This document shows positions 27,921-38,562 of a stretch of 64,000 bases of DNA, piece after piece (position 1 is the stretch's first letter; each line of letters opens with the position of its first letter). The translations under genes and the position numbers were made by a program. The notes under the pieces were generated by a model. The model ran no database searches. It saw only the letters and a list, made by a program, of their open reading frames with translations, and was not told the origin of the DNA. The DNA is from Lactobacillus sp. ESL0785 (GTDB lineage: Bacteria > Bacillota > Bacilli > Lactobacillales > Lactobacillaceae), in contig NZ_CP113916.1 of NCBI RefSeq assembly GCF_029395455.1, forward strand, positions 1,302,001 through 1,366,000. Reading direction: 5' to 3'.

Positions 27921-29216
27921 CTATCTGATGAATCCAACATATTCCCGTTTCATTAATAAACCATTAATTTGACGAGATAACTCAAGAACTACCCCAATAA
28001 CAATTAACAGGCTCGTTCCACCTAAACCAATTGAACTTGGTAAATCCCAAAAATTAGTAGCAAGCTGTGGCAATAAAGCAACCAAGCCTAAAAATACAGA
28101 TCCAACTGTTGACAATCTAATCAATAGTTTAGAAACATAATCTTGTGTATCTTTACCAGGCCAAACACTTGGGATATACGCACCCTGTTTTTGCAAATTC
28201 TTCGACAACTTCTCAGGATTAACCTGAACGAAAGCATAGAAAAATGTAAACAAAATAATCAGCAATGTATAAATAATTACTCCAGGCGTAGTTTGCATGC
28301 TAAAGATATTAGTCATTACCTTGTACCATTGTTGGTCGCCTTGAGACTTTTGAAAGGCCATTAAAATGGTCGCTGGCGTGATAATAAACGAACTAGCAAA
28401 AATTACTGGAATAACACCGGAAACATTTACTTTTAATGGTAAAAAACTCTCTGATCCACTAACAGTTGCTCGTTTTGTATATTGAATTGGAATACGACGA
28501 TCTGCTTGTTCAACCCATGTAACTATTTGCGTTACGATAAGTATGGCAATGATAATCGCGATGAAGAACAAGATACCTTGTAAACGATCACTCGCATTAT
28601 TATTGATAATATCTTCCTTATAAATCTGCCATAGACCGCGTGGAAGTCGAGCAATAATACCAGCAAAAATAATCACAGAAACTCCATTGCCAAGACCTTT
28701 ATCAGTGATTTCATCACCAAGCCAGGTAAGCAACATTGTTCCAGCTGTCATAATAACAGCAATTTCAACATAAGTCTGCCACGTTTGTGACTTAACAAGT
28801 CCCATTTGTGTTAACGCATTAAAGCCAAGTGTAATACCAATACTTTGTACAAAAGCAACAGCTAATGCCAACCATCTAGTAACTTGATTTGTCTTGCGCC
28901 GACCCACTTCACCTTGTTTTCCCCATTCTACTAAAACCGGAACTATATCCATCTGCAACAATTGAATAACAATTTGTGCTGTAATATAGGGAGAAACTCC
29001 AAGTGAAAAAATTGAATAATTATCTAGTCCACCACCAGAAACAGTATCAAGCATGGGAACTAAACCAGTCTGTGCAACTTGAGTAATCGCTTTTGCATTT
29101 ACACCTGGAACAGTAATATTAGCTCCGATGCGATACAACAACAGGATAAAAAGAGTAAAATAAATTTTATTTCTTATTTCTTTATCCTTAAAGGCGTTCT
29201 TCAAGGTCGAAAACAT
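27921..29216 (-). CDS. secY: Protein translocase subunit SecY
   Basis: Channel-forming subunit of SecYEG. 431 residues with ten hydrophobic helices; the N-terminal block LLYRIGANITVPGVN and the cytoplasmic loops RRKTNQVTRWL and RRIPIQYTKR are family features. The ATG overlaps the last base of the rplO stop codon. Confidence 0.97.
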   Translation of the reverse strand: MFSTLKNAFKDKEIRNKIYFTLFILLLYRIGANITVPGVNAKAITQVAQTGLVPMLDTVSGGGLDNYSIFSLGVSPYITAQIVIQLLQMDIVPVLVEWGKQGEVGRRKTNQVTRWLALAVAFVQSIGITLGFNALTQMGLVKSQTWQTYVEIAVIMTAGTMLLTWLGDEITDKGLGNGVSVIIFAGIIARLPRGLWQIYKEDIINNNASDRLQGILFFIAIIIAILIVTQIVTWVEQADRRIPIQYTKRATVSGSESFLPLKVNVSGVIPVIFASSFIITPATILMAFQKSQGDQQWYKVMTNIFSMQTTPGVIIYTLLIILFTFFYAFVQVNPEKLSKNLQKQGAYIPSVWPGKDTQDYVSKLLIRLSTVGSVFLGLVALLPQLATNFWDLPSSIGLGGTSLLIVIGVVLELSRQINGLLMKREYVGFIR

Positions 29217-29656
29217 TAGATCACCTCAACAGATCCGCCAGCAGCTTCTACTGCTTTCTTGGCAGCTGCAGAAACTTTGTTAACCTTTACAGTTAACTTA
29301 ACTTTCAACTCACCTTTAGCAAGTAATTTAACACCTGATAATTCTTTCTTTATCAAGCCCATGTCTTTAAGACTTGCAACAGTTACTTCACTGTTATCAT
29401 CGAACTTATTCAAGTCATCTAAATTAATAATTGCGTATTCTTTACGATTGACATTCTTAAAACCACGCTTAGGCATAGTTCTGAATAATGGCATTTGACC
29501 ACCTTCAAAACCTAAACGAGTGTGGCCACCTTGACGAGCCAATTGACCCTTTTGACCACGGCCAGAAGTCTTACCATAACCACTTGAAGTACCACGTCCA
29601 ACACGTTTTCTGGTTGAACGTGAGCCAACAGCCGCATGTAATTCATTAAGCTTCAT
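29216..29656 (-). CDS. rplO: 50S ribosomal protein L15
   Basis: 146 residues. The N-terminal extension is glycine/arginine-rich ([18 protein letters not shown]), followed by [18 protein letters not shown] and a C-terminal alpha/beta domain with AGGSVEVI. It overlaps secY by one base. Confidence 0.97.
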   Translation of the reverse strand: MKLNELHAAVGSRSTRKRVGRGTSSGYGKTSGRGQKGQLARQGGHTRLGFEGGQMPLFRTMPKRGFKNVNRKEYAIINLDDLNKFDDNSEVTVASLKDMGLIKKELSGVKLLAKGELKVKLTVKVNKVSAAAKKAVEAAGGSVEVI

Positions 29657-29678
29657 TAATTCGGCACCTCCTCAATAA

Positions 29679-29864
29679 TTATTTATTAACTTCTTCAACA
29701 GAAATTAAGTGGGCAATTTTCATTAATGCACCACGAGTAGCAGCGTTGTCTGGTAAAACAACTGAACTGCTGATTCTACCTAAGCCAAGAGCCTTAACAA
29801 CTTTCTTTTGGTTAGGTAGACGGTGCGCAACACTTCTAATTAAAGTAACTTTTAATTCAGTCAT
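29679..29864 (-). CDS. rpmD: 50S ribosomal protein L30
   Basis: 61 residues, [20 protein letters not shown], with the HLISVEEV ending; typical bacterial length. Lies between rpsE and rplO in the spc operon. Confidence 0.97.
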   Translation of the reverse strand: MTELKVTLIRSVAHRLPNQKKVVKALGLGRISSSVVLPDNAATRGALMKIAHLISVEEVNK

Positions 29865-29875
29865 TTATAGTCTCC

Positions 29876-30382
29876 CTAATCTAAATCTGCGTGACGAAGC
29901 TTTTCAACTTCTTCACTAGTTCTAAGCTTCTTCAATCCATCGATCGCTGCGCGAACAACATTGATTGGCGTATTTGAACCAAGTGACTTAGAAGTAACAT
30001 CAGCGATACCAGCCATATCCATAACGATACGAACAGCACCACCAGCAGCAATACCTGAACCAGCTGGAGCTGGCTTAAATAAAATGCTACCTGAGCCATA
30101 ATGACCAATTACTTCATGAGGAATGGTAGTTCCAACCTTAGGAACATTGATCATGTTCTTTTTACCAGCTTCAACGGCCTTACGGATTGCTTCTGGAACT
30201 TCTTGAGCTTTACCAGTACCAAAGCCTACACGACCTTTTTTGTCGCCAACAACTACTAAGGCAGCAAATCTCATTCGTTGACCACCCTTGACAACCTTGG
30301 TGACACGATTAATTGCTACTAACTGATCTTCGATGTCGTCCTTATTTCTGCGATTATTACGAGAATCGTTGCGGTTTGCCAT
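29876..30382 (-). CDS. rpsE: 30S ribosomal protein S5
   Basis: 168 residues with the double-stranded RNA-binding-like N-terminal domain ([23 protein letters not shown]-type loop here [16 protein letters not shown]) and a C-terminal domain. It contributes to decoding fidelity with S4. rpmD follows 11 bp later. Confidence 0.97.
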   Translation of the reverse strand: MANRNDSRNNRRNKDDIEDQLVAINRVTKVVKGGQRMRFAALVVVGDKKGRVGFGTGKAQEVPEAIRKAVEAGKKNMINVPKVGTTIPHEVIGHYGSGSILFKPAPAGSGIAAGGAVRIVMDMAGIADVTSKSLGSNTPINVVRAAIDGLKKLRTSEEVEKLRHADLD

Positions 30383-30398
30383 GTATTATTCTCCTTCC

Positions 30399-30755
30399 CT
30401 AGAAATCTAATCCGTTTTCACGAGCGGCATCTGCCAAAGCTGAAATACGGCCGTGGTATAGATAACCACTTCTATCAAACACAATGTTTGAAATGTTCTT
30501 AGCTTTAGCTGCTTCAGCAATAGCCTTACCAACAGCCTGAGCTTGTTCTACCTTAGTTGAACCTTTAACAGAATCATCTAAAGTTGAGGCACTTGCTAGC
30601 GTTACACCCTCTACATCATCAATTAATTGAGCGTAGATGTTCTTGTTTGAACGGAAAACACTTAAGCGTGGGCGCTCAGCAGTACCAGAAATCTTGCTAC
30701 GAATACGTTTATGACGCTTTAAGCGCAATTTGTTCTTATCTGGTTTTGAAATCAC
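30399..30755 (-). CDS. rplR: 50S ribosomal protein L18
   Basis: 118 residues binding 5S rRNA. Family blocks [20 protein letters not shown] and [24 protein letters not shown] are complete. Position between rplF and rpsE is canonical. Confidence 0.97.
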   Translation of the reverse strand: MISKPDKNKLRLKRHKRIRSKISGTAERPRLSVFRSNKNIYAQLIDDVEGVTLASASTLDDSVKGSTKVEQAQAVGKAIAEAAKAKNISNIVFDRSGYLYHGRISALADAARENGLDF

Positions 30756-30780
30756 AATTTCACCTCAAAAAAATTAATTA

Positions 30781-31311
30781 TTATTTACCTGTCTTACCTT
30801 CCTTACGACGTACATATTCGTCAACATAACGAATACCTTTACCCTTGTAAGGTTCTGGTGGACGTACATCGCGAATTTCAGCAGCAAATTGTCCAACATT
30901 TTGCTTTGAAATTCCTTCTACTTCAATATCAGTTGCTGAAGTAGCTTTAACAGAAACACCTTTAGGTGCGGTCATTACTACTGGATGAGAGTAGCCAACA
31001 TTTAAAGTTAACTTGTCACCTTGTGCAGTAGCCCGGTAACCAACACCAATTAACTTCAAAGACTTCTTGTAGCCAGTAACTACACCTTCAACCATTGATG
31101 CTAAATTTGCTCTTTCAGTACCATGAAGTGCTTTATCATTTTCACTTGAACGTGAAAAATTAATTTTGCCATCCTCTTGCTTAAAAGTAATTTTAGGATC
31201 GAAGTATCTAGTTAATTCACCCTTTGGGCCTTTAACAGTAATATTGTCACCTTTCTTGGTAACAGTGACACTGTCTGGGACTTCAATTGTTTTTAAACCT
31301 ATACGGCTCAT
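30781..31311 (-). CDS. rplF: 50S ribosomal protein L6
   Basis: 176 residues containing two repeated RNA-binding subdomains; the C-terminal signature [22 protein letters not shown] is present. Sits near the factor-binding site of the large subunit. Flanked by rpsH and rplR. Confidence 0.97.
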   Translation of the reverse strand: MSRIGLKTIEVPDSVTVTKKGDNITVKGPKGELTRYFDPKITFKQEDGKINFSRSSENDKALHGTERANLASMVEGVVTGYKKSLKLIGVGYRATAQGDKLTLNVGYSHPVVMTAPKGVSVKATSATDIEVEGISKQNVGQFAAEIRDVRPPEPYKGKGIRYVDEYVRRKEGKTGK

Positions 31312-31335
31312 TGATTGTTCTCCTTTCTGTCAGAA

Positions 31336-31734
31336 TTACCAAACGTAGGCAATAACTTCGCCGCCAACGTTTTCTTGTCTAGCTTCTTTATCGGTAATTA
31401 CACCAGCAGAAGTAGAAACGACGGCAATACCTAAACCATTAAGAACTTTAGGTAAATTTTCAGCACTAACATAATTTCTAAGACCTGGCTTAGAAATCCG
31501 CTTTAAGCCTGAAATGACACGTTCTCCGTTTGGACCGTATTTCAAGAAAATCTTGATCACACCTTGTTTATTGTCATCAGTAACTTCGTAATCACGGATG
31601 AAACCTTCGCGTTTCAAAATTTCTGAAATAGATTTTTTAATATTTGATGCAGGAATTTCAACTGAACTATGCTTTGCCATATTGGCATTTCTAATTCTAG
31701 TCAAGTAATCTGCGATCGGATCTGTCATGACCAT
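31336..31734 (-). CDS. rpsH: 30S ribosomal protein S8
   Basis: 132 residues, primary 16S rRNA-binding protein. [15 protein letters not shown] at the start and [20 protein letters not shown] at the end are diagnostic. The ATG at 31734 has GGAGG 9 nt upstream; a second ATG two codons later gives the more usual MTDPIAD start and cannot be excluded. S8 represses spc operons in some bacteria; no target site was recognised here. Confidence 0.96.
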   Translation of the reverse strand: MVMTDPIADYLTRIRNANMAKHSSVEIPASNIKKSISEILKREGFIRDYEVTDDNKQGVIKIFLKYGPNGERVISGLKRISKPGLRNYVSAENLPKVLNGLGIAVVSTSAGVITDKEARQENVGGEVIAYVW

Positions 31735-31756
31735 TTATGCTATCCTCCTAACCGTA

Positions 31757-31942
31757 TTACCAACTAGCCTTTTTAAGACCTGGGATTTGACCTTTGTGAG
31801 CTAAATCCTTCAGGCAAATACGGCATAAGCCAAATTTACGATAAACTGAATGTGGACGACCACATCTCTCACAACGAGTATATTCGCGTGAAGAAAATTT
31901 AGCAGGACGATGATTTCTAATTTTTTGTGATGTTTTAGCCAT
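31757..31942 (-). CDS. rpsN: 30S ribosomal protein S14, zinc (type Z) form
   Basis: 61-residue S14 with two CxxC pairs (Cys24, Cys27, Cys40, Cys43) forming a zinc site, so this is the zinc-dependent C+ paralogue. A zinc-independent copy may exist elsewhere. Lies between rplE and rpsH as usual for Firmicutes. Confidence 0.97.
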   Translation of the reverse strand: MAKTSQKIRNHRPAKFSSREYTRCERCGRPHSVYRKFGLCRICLKDLAHKGQIPGLKKASW

Positions 31943-31954
31943 TAATGTCCTCCA

Positions 31955-32497
31955 TTATTTTGCAAACGGCATACCAAACTGACCTAAAAGCTCACGAGCT
32001 TCTTCATCAGTATTGGCAGTAGTAACGATAACAACATCTAAACCTCTAGTACGATTAACTTTATCAAAGTCAATTTCTGGGAAAATTAATTGTTCCTTAA
32101 TACCTAAGGTATAGTTACCACGACCATCGAATGAACGACTTGAAACACCACGGAAGTCACGAACACGTGGAAGTGAAACATTGACTAACTTGTATAAGAA
32201 ATCATACATTCTATTGCCTCTAAGAGTAACCTTAGCACCGATAGACATACCTTCACGTAAACGGAAGTTAGCGATTGACTTCTTAGCCTTAGTAACTAAT
32301 GGCTTTTGACCAGAAATCAAAGTTAATTCTTCAACTGCTTCATCTAAGTTCTTAGCATTGGAAACTGCGTCACCAACACCCATGTTCAAAACGATTTTTT
32401 CGATCTTTGGTACTTGCATAACTGAGTCATAATCAAACTTCTCTTGTAATGCAGGAACAATTTTTTCTTTATATTCTTGAGCTAAATAACTTGCCAT
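31955..32497 (-). CDS. rplE: 50S ribosomal protein L5
   Basis: 180 residues binding 5S rRNA and contacting the P-site tRNA. Conserved [37 protein letters not shown] and [13 protein letters not shown] blocks are present. rpsN follows 12 bp later. Confidence 0.97.
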   Translation of the reverse strand: MASYLAQEYKEKIVPALQEKFDYDSVMQVPKIEKIVLNMGVGDAVSNAKNLDEAVEELTLISGQKPLVTKAKKSIANFRLREGMSIGAKVTLRGNRMYDFLYKLVNVSLPRVRDFRGVSSRSFDGRGNYTLGIKEQLIFPEIDFDKVNRTRGLDVVIVTTANTDEEARELLGQFGMPFAK

Positions 32498-32511
32498 TTG
32501 TGTCCTCCCTT

Positions 32512-32763
32512 CTACTTCTTAGTTTCTTCTTTTTTACTTTCAGCTTTAGCAATAACTTTAACGTTTGATGCGTGAATTGAACCTTCTGATTCAACTACAC
32601 CACCATTAGCATTACTTTGTGAAGGCTTTTCGTGTTTCTTAATCTTATTAACGCCCTTAACAACCACACGGTTCTTCTTAACGTTAACAGAAAGAACTAC
32701 ACCTTCTTTGCCTTTATCTTTTCCGGTAATAACTTTTACTTTGTCGCCAGTTTTAACAAACAT
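32512..32763 (-). CDS. rplX: 50S ribosomal protein L24
   Basis: 83 residues. The KOW motif region [20 protein letters not shown] (6-25) is followed by an acidic/lysine-rich tail a little longer than average. An assembly initiator located near the tunnel exit. Between rplN and rplE. Confidence 0.96.
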   Translation of the reverse strand: MFVKTGDKVKVITGKDKGKEGVVLSVNVKKNRVVVKGVNKIKKHEKPSQSNANGGVVESEGSIHASNVKVIAKAESKKEETKK

Positions 32764-32780
32764 CAGTGCACCTCACTTAA

Positions 32781-33149
32781 TTATAAGACTTCAGGAGCAA
32801 GAGAGACGATCTTCATAAAGTCGTGCTCACGTAGCTCACGTGCAACAGGCCCAAAGATACGAGTACCACGTGGACTCTTATCTGCATTAATTACTACGCC
32901 AGCATTTTCATCAAACTTAATGTATGAACCATCTTCACGGCGTGCGCCTGATTTTGTTCTAACAATGACAGCTTTGACAACGTCACCTTTTTTGACAACG
33001 CCACCTGGTGTTGCTTGTTTAACAGTTGCTACCACGATATCACCAATGTTACCGGTCTTACGTTTTGATCCACCTAAGACTCTAATAACTAAAAGCTCTC
33101 TGGCACCAGAGTTATCAGCAACTCTCAAACGGGATTCATTTTGAATCAC
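32781..33149 (-). CDS. rplN: 50S ribosomal protein L14
   Basis: 122 residues starting [20 protein letters not shown], with the family ending [12 protein letters not shown]. Forms an inter-subunit bridge. First gene of the spc-type block, 32 bp after rpsQ. Confidence 0.97.
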   Translation of the reverse strand: MIQNESRLRVADNSGARELLVIRVLGGSKRKTGNIGDIVVATVKQATPGGVVKKGDVVKAVIVRTKSGARREDGSYIKFDENAGVVINADKSPRGTRIFGPVARELREHDFMKIVSLAPEVL

Positions 33150-33181
33150 TGTATAATCCTCCCCTCACTAAATCCGCAAAA

Positions 33182-33448
33182 TTAAACAGATTTCTTAACA
33201 ATTTCAACTAAACGAAAGCGCTTTGTACGAGATAATGGACGAGTTTCCATGATACGAACAGTATCGCCAACTTTAGCTTCATTATTTTCGTCTTGTGCAT
33301 AGTATTTCTTAGAATATCTAATACGCTTCTTATAAACAGGGTGATTCTTATAAGTATCAACTACAACAGTGATAGTTTTGTCATTCTTATCAGAAACTAC
33401 ACGACCTTGATATACGTGACGATGATTTCTTTCGATTGATTCGCTCAA
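33182..33448 (-). CDS. rpsQ: 30S ribosomal protein S17
   Basis: 88-residue OB-fold protein; [17 protein letters not shown] and [18 protein letters not shown] are the S17 signatures. 18 bp after rpmC. Confidence 0.97.
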   Translation of the reverse strand: MSESIERNHRHVYQGRVVSDKNDKTITVVVDTYKNHPVYKKRIRYSKKYYAQDENNEAKVGDTVRIMETRPLSRTKRFRLVEIVKKSV

Positions 33449-33466
33449 GTTAATAACTCCCTTCCA

Positions 33467-33664
33467 CTAATCTTTCTTCAATGCTTCTTCACTAAGAATT
33501 GTTTTAATTCTAGCGATATTCTTGCGGACTTTGCTTAGACGAGCGGTATTTTCTAATTGACCCGTTGCTTGTTGGAAACGCAAGTTAAAGAGTTCTTCTT
33601 TATATTGCTTTTCTTTTTCTAACATTTGATCAGTGGTTAGTGTTCTGATATCCTTAGCCTTCAT
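33467..33664 (-). CDS. rpmC: 50S ribosomal protein L29
   Basis: 65 residues, a helical hairpin near the tunnel exit. The start ATG at 33664 ([10 protein letters not shown]) gives the usual length and overlaps the end of rplP; the GTG 12 bp upstream is less likely. Contains [20 protein letters not shown], the L29 signature. Confidence 0.96.
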   Translation of the reverse strand: MKAKDIRTLTTDQMLEKEKQYKEELFNLRFQQATGQLENTARLSKVRKNIARIKTILSEEALKKD

Positions 33665-34094
33665 TAGAATTGCCACCTACTTCCGAACTTTTAGTCACAA
33701 ACTTACATTTGATTGGTAACTTAGTTGAAGCAAGTCGTAAAGCTTCACGAGCAGTAGCTTCATCAACGCCACCAATTTCAAACATAATCTTTTCTCTTTT
33801 TACTACAGCTACCCAACCGGCTGGTGCACCTTTACCAGAACCCATACGTACACCAACACCTTTAGCAGTGTATGACTTTTGTGGGAAAATTCTGATCCAA
33901 ACTTTACCGCCACGCTTCATGTAACGAGTCATCGCAACACGAGCAGCTTCAATTTGTTGAGTAGTAATCCAGTGAGATTCGAGGGCTTCTAAGCCATATT
34001 CACCAAAGGCAATAGTCTTACCACCTTTAGCAGCACCACGCATCTTACCACGGAATTCACGACGGTGTTTTACTCGTTTTGGTACTAAAGGCAT
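33654..34094 (-). CDS. rplP: 50S ribosomal protein L16
   Basis: 146 residues, located at the A-site side of the peptidyl transferase centre. [25 protein letters not shown] and [16 protein letters not shown] are family blocks. Overlaps rpmC by 11 bp and touches rpsC. Confidence 0.97.
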   Translation of the reverse strand: MPLVPKRVKHRREFRGKMRGAAKGGKTIAFGEYGLEALESHWITTQQIEAARVAMTRYMKRGGKVWIRIFPQKSYTAKGVGVRMGSGKGAPAGWVAVVKREKIMFEIGGVDEATAREALRLASTKLPIKCKFVTKSSEVGGNSNEG

Positions 34095-34765
34095 TATTTG
34101 TTTCCTCCCTTCACTGTTTTTGCGGGATTCTTACTCTTTGAAGGCAAGACCTCACCACGATTGATCCAAACTTGGACACCAATTTCACCATAAGTAGTGT
34201 AGGCATTTACCCAAGCATAATCAATATCAGCTCTCAAAGTTTGTAAAGGAACTCGACCTTCAGTATGCCATTCTCTTCTTGCCATGTCAGCACCATTCAA
34301 ACGACCAGAAGTTTGAACTCTGATTCCTTTGGCACCAGCACGCATAGATCTTTGAGTAGCTTGACGAATTGCACGTCTAAAAGCAATACGAGCTTCAAGC
34401 TGGCTAGCAATACTATCAGCTACTAACTTAGCATCAAGATCTGGCTTTTTAATTTCAACAATATTGACGTGGACTTGTTTCTTAGTTAAAGCATTTAATT
34501 CTTTTCTTAAAGCTTCAACTTCAGAACCACCTTTACCAATTACCATACCTGGTTTTGAAGTATTAATTGAAACGTTGATTCTGTTTGCTGCACGTTCAAT
34601 TTCAACAGTAGAAACAGAGGCATCTTTTAACTTTTTAGAAATGAATTTTCTGATGCGCAGATCTTCATTTAAAGTTTCTTTGTATCCTCTGTCAGCATAC
34701 CATTTAGATTCCCAATCGCGAATAACGCCGAGACGGAAACCATTTGGGTTAATCTTTTGACCCAT
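34094..34765 (-). CDS. rpsC: 30S ribosomal protein S3
   Basis: 223 residues with an N-terminal KH domain ([18 protein letters not shown], about 73-90) and a C-terminal domain containing [13 protein letters not shown]. Lines the mRNA entry channel. Its stop overlaps the rplP ATG by one base. Confidence 0.97.
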   Translation of the reverse strand: MGQKINPNGFRLGVIRDWESKWYADRGYKETLNEDLRIRKFISKKLKDASVSTVEIERAANRINVSINTSKPGMVIGKGGSEVEALRKELNALTKKQVHVNIVEIKKPDLDAKLVADSIASQLEARIAFRRAIRQATQRSMRAGAKGIRVQTSGRLNGADMARREWHTEGRVPLQTLRADIDYAWVNAYTTYGEIGVQVWINRGEVLPSKSKNPAKTVKGGNK

Positions 34766-34778
34766 TAATATACCTCCC

Positions 34779-35132
34779 TTAATCGTTCTTTTCTGAAACT
34801 ACTACAACTATATGGCTTGTTCTCTTATTAATAGGTGAAGCCATACCCTTGGCACGTGGCCGGAATCTCTTCAAAGTTGCACCTTCATTTACATATGCTT
34901 CTGATACATAAAGATTGGCACTTTCAAGATCATAGTTGTGTTCTGCGTTAGCAATAGCTGAACGTAAAACTTTTTCAACGATTGGGGAAGCAGCTCTAGG
35001 CGTAAATTCTAAGATTGCCAATGCTTCAGCAACGTCTTTGCCGCGAATCAAGTCAACGACTAAACGAGCTTTTCTTGCAGCAATTCGAACAGTTCTTGCT
35101 TCAGCCCTAGCTGAACTAATTTGTTCTGCCAT
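34779..35132 (-). CDS. rplV: 50S ribosomal protein L22
   Basis: 117 residues; the extended beta hairpin ([20 protein letters not shown], about 78-97) lines the exit tunnel and is the site of macrolide-related changes. It appears unaltered. Between rpsS and rpsC. Confidence 0.97.
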   Translation of the reverse strand: MAEQISSARAEARTVRIAARKARLVVDLIRGKDVAEALAILEFTPRAASPIVEKVLRSAIANAEHNYDLESANLYVSEAYVNEGATLKRFRPRAKGMASPINKRTSHIVVVVSEKND

Positions 35133-35151
35133 TTAAGTGTTTCTCCTTTCT

Positions 35152-35436
35152 TTAAGCTTTTGAAGTAGCCTTATCATCAGATGTCTTGTGTCCACGGAAA
35201 GTTCTCGTTGGAACAAATTCACCTAACTTATGGCCAACCATGTCTTCAGTAATATAAACTGGAACATGTTTTCTACCATCGTAAACAGCTATAGTCAAAC
35301 CAACAAAGGAAGGGAAAATAGTTGAACGACGTGACCAAGTTTTAATAACTTGCTTCTTTTCTGCGTTTTCTTGAGCTTCGACCTTCTTAAGCAATGATGC
35401 ATCAGCAAAAGGTCCTTTTTTAATACTACGGCTCAT
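35152..35436 (-). CDS. rpsS: 30S ribosomal protein S19
   Basis: 94 residues, [18 protein letters not shown] at the start and [17 protein letters not shown] near the end. Head protein of the small subunit. 18 bp after rplB. Confidence 0.97.
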   Translation of the reverse strand: MSRSIKKGPFADASLLKKVEAQENAEKKQVIKTWSRRSTIFPSFVGLTIAVYDGRKHVPVYITEDMVGHKLGEFVPTRTFRGHKTSDDKATSKA

Positions 35437-35454
35437 TAATTAACCCTCCTTCTA

Positions 35455-36291
35455 TTACTTACTACCCTTACGGTGACGAATAATTAACTTCTCGCTAGCT
35501 TTCTTACTATTTCTAGTCTTAACGCCGCGACTCTTCTTACCCCAAGGAGTCATAGGTTGTGGACGACCAACTGGAGCCTTACCTTCACCACCACCATGTG
35601 GGTGATCGTTAGGGTTCATTACAGAACCACGAGATTGTGGACGTCTGCCTAACCAACGACTACGGCCAGCTTTACCTAATTGAATTAATGAATGTTGTTC
35701 ATTACCAACAACACCAACAGTAGCACGACAAACTGACAAGATCTTACGAACTTCACCACTTTGTAATCTAACTAAGGCGTAATTGCCATCGAAGCCCAAA
35801 ACTTGAGCACTAGCACCAGCACTTCTTACAAGCTGTCCACCCTTACCTGGCTTCAATTCAATGTTATGAATTGAAGTACCAGTAGGAATGTTCTTTAATG
35901 GTAAAGCATTACCTGGTTTAATATCTGAATTAGCACCAGATTCAACAATATCGCCAACTTTTAAGCCTTTAGGTGCCAAAATGTAAGCTTTAATACCGTC
36001 AGTGTAGTGAAGAAGTGCAATATTAGCAGTTCTGTTTGGATCGTATTCGATAGATTTAACAACTGCTTTTGCATTATCTTTATTACGTTTAAAATCGATA
36101 ATACGGTACTTTTGCTTGTGACCACCACCACGGTGTCTACTTGTAATATGACCATATGAGTTACGACCTGCTGTATGTGATTGTGATTCAAGCAAGGTAC
36201 GTTCTGGCTTGCTCGTCGTAATCTCAGCAAAGTCGGAAGAAGTCATATTACGGCGACCATTTGTGGTTGGCTTATAAATCTTAATAGCCAA
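35455..36291 (-). CDS. rplB: 50S ribosomal protein L2
   Basis: 278 residues with the OB and SH3-like domains and the C-terminal signature [19 protein letters not shown], whose His contributes to peptidyl transferase function. Normal length and position. Confidence 0.97.
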   Translation of the reverse strand: MAIKIYKPTTNGRRNMTSSDFAEITTSKPERTLLESQSHTAGRNSYGHITSRHRGGGHKQKYRIIDFKRNKDNAKAVVKSIEYDPNRTANIALLHYTDGIKAYILAPKGLKVGDIVESGANSDIKPGNALPLKNIPTGTSIHNIELKPGKGGQLVRSAGASAQVLGFDGNYALVRLQSGEVRKILSVCRATVGVVGNEQHSLIQLGKAGRSRWLGRRPQSRGSVMNPNDHPHGGGEGKAPVGRPQPMTPWGKKSRGVKTRNSKKASEKLIIRHRKGSK

Positions 36292-36306
36292 TTGACTGAC
36301 CTCCTA

Positions 36307-36612
36307 TTACTTATTCTCTTCTTTGTTTTCGTCTTTGAAAATTTTAATGTCATTTGAATCGTTAGTTAAAGTAACAATTGCTTTACGGGTACGTGCAGTC
36401 TTACCAGTGTAACGACCAACACGTTTATCTTGACCACGAACGTTCATGATATTAACTTTCTTAACTTTAACATCAAAAATTTCTTCAACAGCGTTACGAA
36501 CTTGAGTCTTGGTTGCAGTTAAAAGCACGTTGAAAGTGTACTTCTTATCATCCATTAAGTTCGTTGACTTTTCAGTAATGACAGGTCTTAAAATGATATC
36601 GTGTGCACTCAT
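36307..36612 (-). CDS. rplW: 50S ribosomal protein L23
   Basis: 101 residues; docking site for trigger factor and SRP at the tunnel exit. [21 protein letters not shown] at the start is diagnostic. The ATG overlaps the rplD stop by 4 bp (ATGA). Confidence 0.96.
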   Translation of the reverse strand: MSAHDIILRPVITEKSTNLMDDKKYTFNVLLTATKTQVRNAVEEIFDVKVKKVNIMNVRGQDKRVGRYTGKTARTRKAIVTLTNDSNDIKIFKDENKEENK

Positions 36613-37241
36613 TTCTTTGAAGCCCCCTCAACATTCTTTTCAATCTTTTCTACAGCATCCTTAGTCAAGATTAATTTGCCATAATTGACAACATCTTCAA
36701 CATTTACGCCGTTAATTGGAATAACCTTAACATTAGTCAAGTTCCGAGCTGAAAGTTGTACATTCTTGTCGTCTGAAACAACTAATACTTTACCTTCAAC
36801 CTTTAAACTGTCTAACAATGACTTAAATTCTTTAGTCTTAGGAGCTGACATTGTCAACTGGTCTAAAACAATTAAATCTTGATCAATCAATTTTTGGGAA
36901 AGAACTGACTTGATAGCCAAACGACGTTGCTTTCTTGGCATTGAATATGCATATGAACGTGGAGTTGGTCCAAAGACAACACCACCGCCGCGCCATTGTG
37001 GAGATCTGATGGAACCTTGACGAGCACGTCCAGTACCCTTTTGCTTCCATGGCTTCTTACCACCACCGCGAACAGCAGATCTATTCTTAACTTTTGAAGT
37101 ACCTTGACGTCTCCCAGCTCTTTGTCTGATGATTGCGTCAAAGACAACACTTTCATTTGGTTTAATACCAAATACTTCATCATTTAAAGTAACTTCACCA
37201 GCATCTTTACCTTTTTGATCGATAACCTTTAAATTAGCCAT
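36609..37241 (-). CDS. rplD: 50S ribosomal protein L4
   Basis: 210 residues. The long tunnel-lining loop with [19 protein letters not shown] (about 60-78) is present. In several bacteria L4 represses its own S10 operon by binding the mRNA leader, which is relevant to the structured leader upstream of rpsJ here. Confidence 0.97.
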   Translation of the reverse strand: MANLKVIDQKGKDAGEVTLNDEVFGIKPNESVVFDAIIRQRAGRRQGTSKVKNRSAVRGGGKKPWKQKGTGRARQGSIRSPQWRGGGVVFGPTPRSYAYSMPRKQRRLAIKSVLSQKLIDQDLIVLDQLTMSAPKTKEFKSLLDSLKVEGKVLVVSDDKNVQLSARNLTNVKVIPINGVNVEDVVNYGKLILTKDAVEKIEKNVEGASKK

Positions 37242-37255
37242 TCTAGTCCTCCTTC

Positions 37256-37885
37256 CTATTTATTAATCTTAACAGCAGATTTAACAGTAATTAGTGAGTT
37301 CTTAGCACCTGGAACGTTGCCTTTAATCAATAAAACGTTCTTATCTGCTACAACTTTTTCAATTACTAAGTTTTCAATGGTAACTTTCTTCATTCCCATG
37401 TGACCTGGCAAACGCTTGCCCTTTGGTACACGGTTAATGATGGAACCCATTGAACCAGGGATTCTGTGGTATCTAGAACCGTGAGTCTCTGGCCCACGTG
37501 ATTGGCCCCAACGCTTGATGTTACCTTGGTATCCATGACCTCTTGTAATTCCAGTAACGTCTACAACGTCACCTTCCTTAAATGTGTCCACAGTAACTTC
37601 TGAGCCGACTTCGTAGTCCTTAAGCTCAACTCCGCGGATTTCACGAATGAAGCGCTTAGGCGAAGTCTTTGCTTTTGCAGCATGACCTTTTTCTGGTTTG
37701 TTGCTCAAAACTTCACGTTTATCTTGGTATCCTAATTGAACTGCTTCGTAGCCGTCTGATTCAACAGTCTTAACTTGCATAACAACGTTAGGAGTTGCTT
37801 CAACAACAGTTACGGGCACAAGGATACCATCTTTAGTGAAGACTTGAGTCATACCGACTTTTCTTCCTAAGATTCCTTTGGTCAT
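37256..37885 (-). CDS. rplC: 50S ribosomal protein L3
   Basis: 209 residues with [16 protein letters not shown] at the start, and [21 protein letters not shown] and [13 protein letters not shown], the loop reaching the peptidyl transferase centre. 25 bp after rpsJ. Confidence 0.97.
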   Translation of the reverse strand: MTKGILGRKVGMTQVFTKDGILVPVTVVEATPNVVMQVKTVESDGYEAVQLGYQDKREVLSNKPEKGHAAKAKTSPKRFIREIRGVELKDYEVGSEVTVDTFKEGDVVDVTGITRGHGYQGNIKRWGQSRGPETHGSRYHRIPGSMGSIINRVPKGKRLPGHMGMKKVTIENLVIEKVVADKNVLLIKGNVPGAKNSLITVKSAVKINK

Positions 37886-37910
37886 GATTACACCTCTTTC
37901 TTTTTAAAAA

Positions 37911-38219
37911 TTATAATTTGATTTCGATGTCAACGCCGCTTGGAAGATCAAGCTTCATTAAAGAATCAACAGTCTTAGGTGTTGGATTTAAAATGTCGAT
38001 TAAACGCTTGTGCGTACGCATTTCAAATTGTTCACGTGAATCCTTGTTCTTGTGTGGTGAACGTAGAACAGTGAATAAAACCCTTTCCGTTGGTAGTGGG
38101 ACTGGACCTGAAATTTCAGCACCAGTTCTCTTAGCAGTAGCTACAATCTTAGCAGCTGATTCATCGAGAATACCATGTTCGTAAGACTTAAGTCTAATAC
38201 GAATAGATTGACTTGCCAT
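37911..38219 (-). CDS. rpsJ: 30S ribosomal protein S10
   Basis: 102 residues, [20 protein letters not shown], with the [12 protein letters not shown] loop; also the transcription antitermination factor NusE. First gene of the S10 operon, preceded by AAGGAGG and a long structured leader. Confidence 0.97.
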   Translation of the reverse strand: MASQSIRIRLKSYEHGILDESAAKIVATAKRTGAEISGPVPLPTERVLFTVLRSPHKNKDSREQFEMRTHKRLIDILNPTPKTVDSLMKLDLPSGVDIEIKL

Positions 38220-38378
38220 TGAATTACCTCCTTAACGTCTTCTTTTAAAAGATGACTAGCCTCCGCAAAAATTACCGGTAACACCTCTGTGGCAATGCAG
38301 CCTGGTGTGCCGCAACCTTTTGCATCAACGCTTTACAACAAATACATGCTTTAAGACATAGTATGTCCTAAATGCACA
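38220..38378 (-). ncRNA. Structured 5' leader of the S10 operon
   Basis: About 160 nt between the promoter and rpsJ. On the minus strand, 38376-38347 forms a 13-bp hairpin (TTTAGGACAT / ATGTCTTAAA plus TGC/GCA, one bulged A). Then 38323-38265 folds as nested helices: GCAAAA/TTTTGC, GGT/ACC, ACACC/GGTGT and an inner GGC/GCC, with an asymmetric TGCGGC internal loop. This is much more structure than random A/T-rich leader. Autogenous control by L4 is a reasonable guess by analogy; it cannot be shown here. Confidence 0.6.
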
Positions 38379-38384
38379 AAGACT

Positions 38385-38413
38385 AGTATACCTGCTCCTT
38401 GTTGAAATATCAA
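38385..38413 (-). promoter_or_regulatory. Promoter of the S10-spc-alpha superoperon
   Basis: TTGATA (-35) and TATACT (-10) with exactly 17-bp spacing on the minus strand. Start of transcription is expected near 38378. The remaining part of the 343-bp gap (38414-38488) is A/T-rich with nothing else recognised. Confidence 0.8.
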
Positions 38414-38488
38414 GGATTTGAGGCACTTTTATTTTATTTTTTTGGTTTTTTACTGCCCAAAATAATTTTTAAGAATAAATTTGCCAAT

Positions 38489-38519
38489 AAAAAAGAGTCA
38501 TTGGCTATACCAATGACTC
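38489..38519 (-). terminator. Intrinsic terminator of the str operon after fusA
   Basis: A perfect 10-bp stem GAGTCATTGG / CCAATGACTC with a 5-nt loop and six T on the minus strand, 44 bp after the fusA stop. Ends rpsL-rpsG-fusA before the S10 promoter. Confidence 0.93.
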
Positions 38520-38562
38520 GATTAAAGTTTGAAACTTTAGCAATATTTTTAATTAATAAGAA

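Noticed and set aside
32632..33144. 170-codon plus-strand frame across rplX-rplN
   Set aside because: Antisense shadow of conserved ribosomal protein genes; composition is that of a reverse-complemented coding frame.
38524..38538. AAAGTTTGAAACTTT palindrome after fusA
   Set aside because: A short A/T-rich palindrome next to a much stronger terminator; no separate role can be supported.
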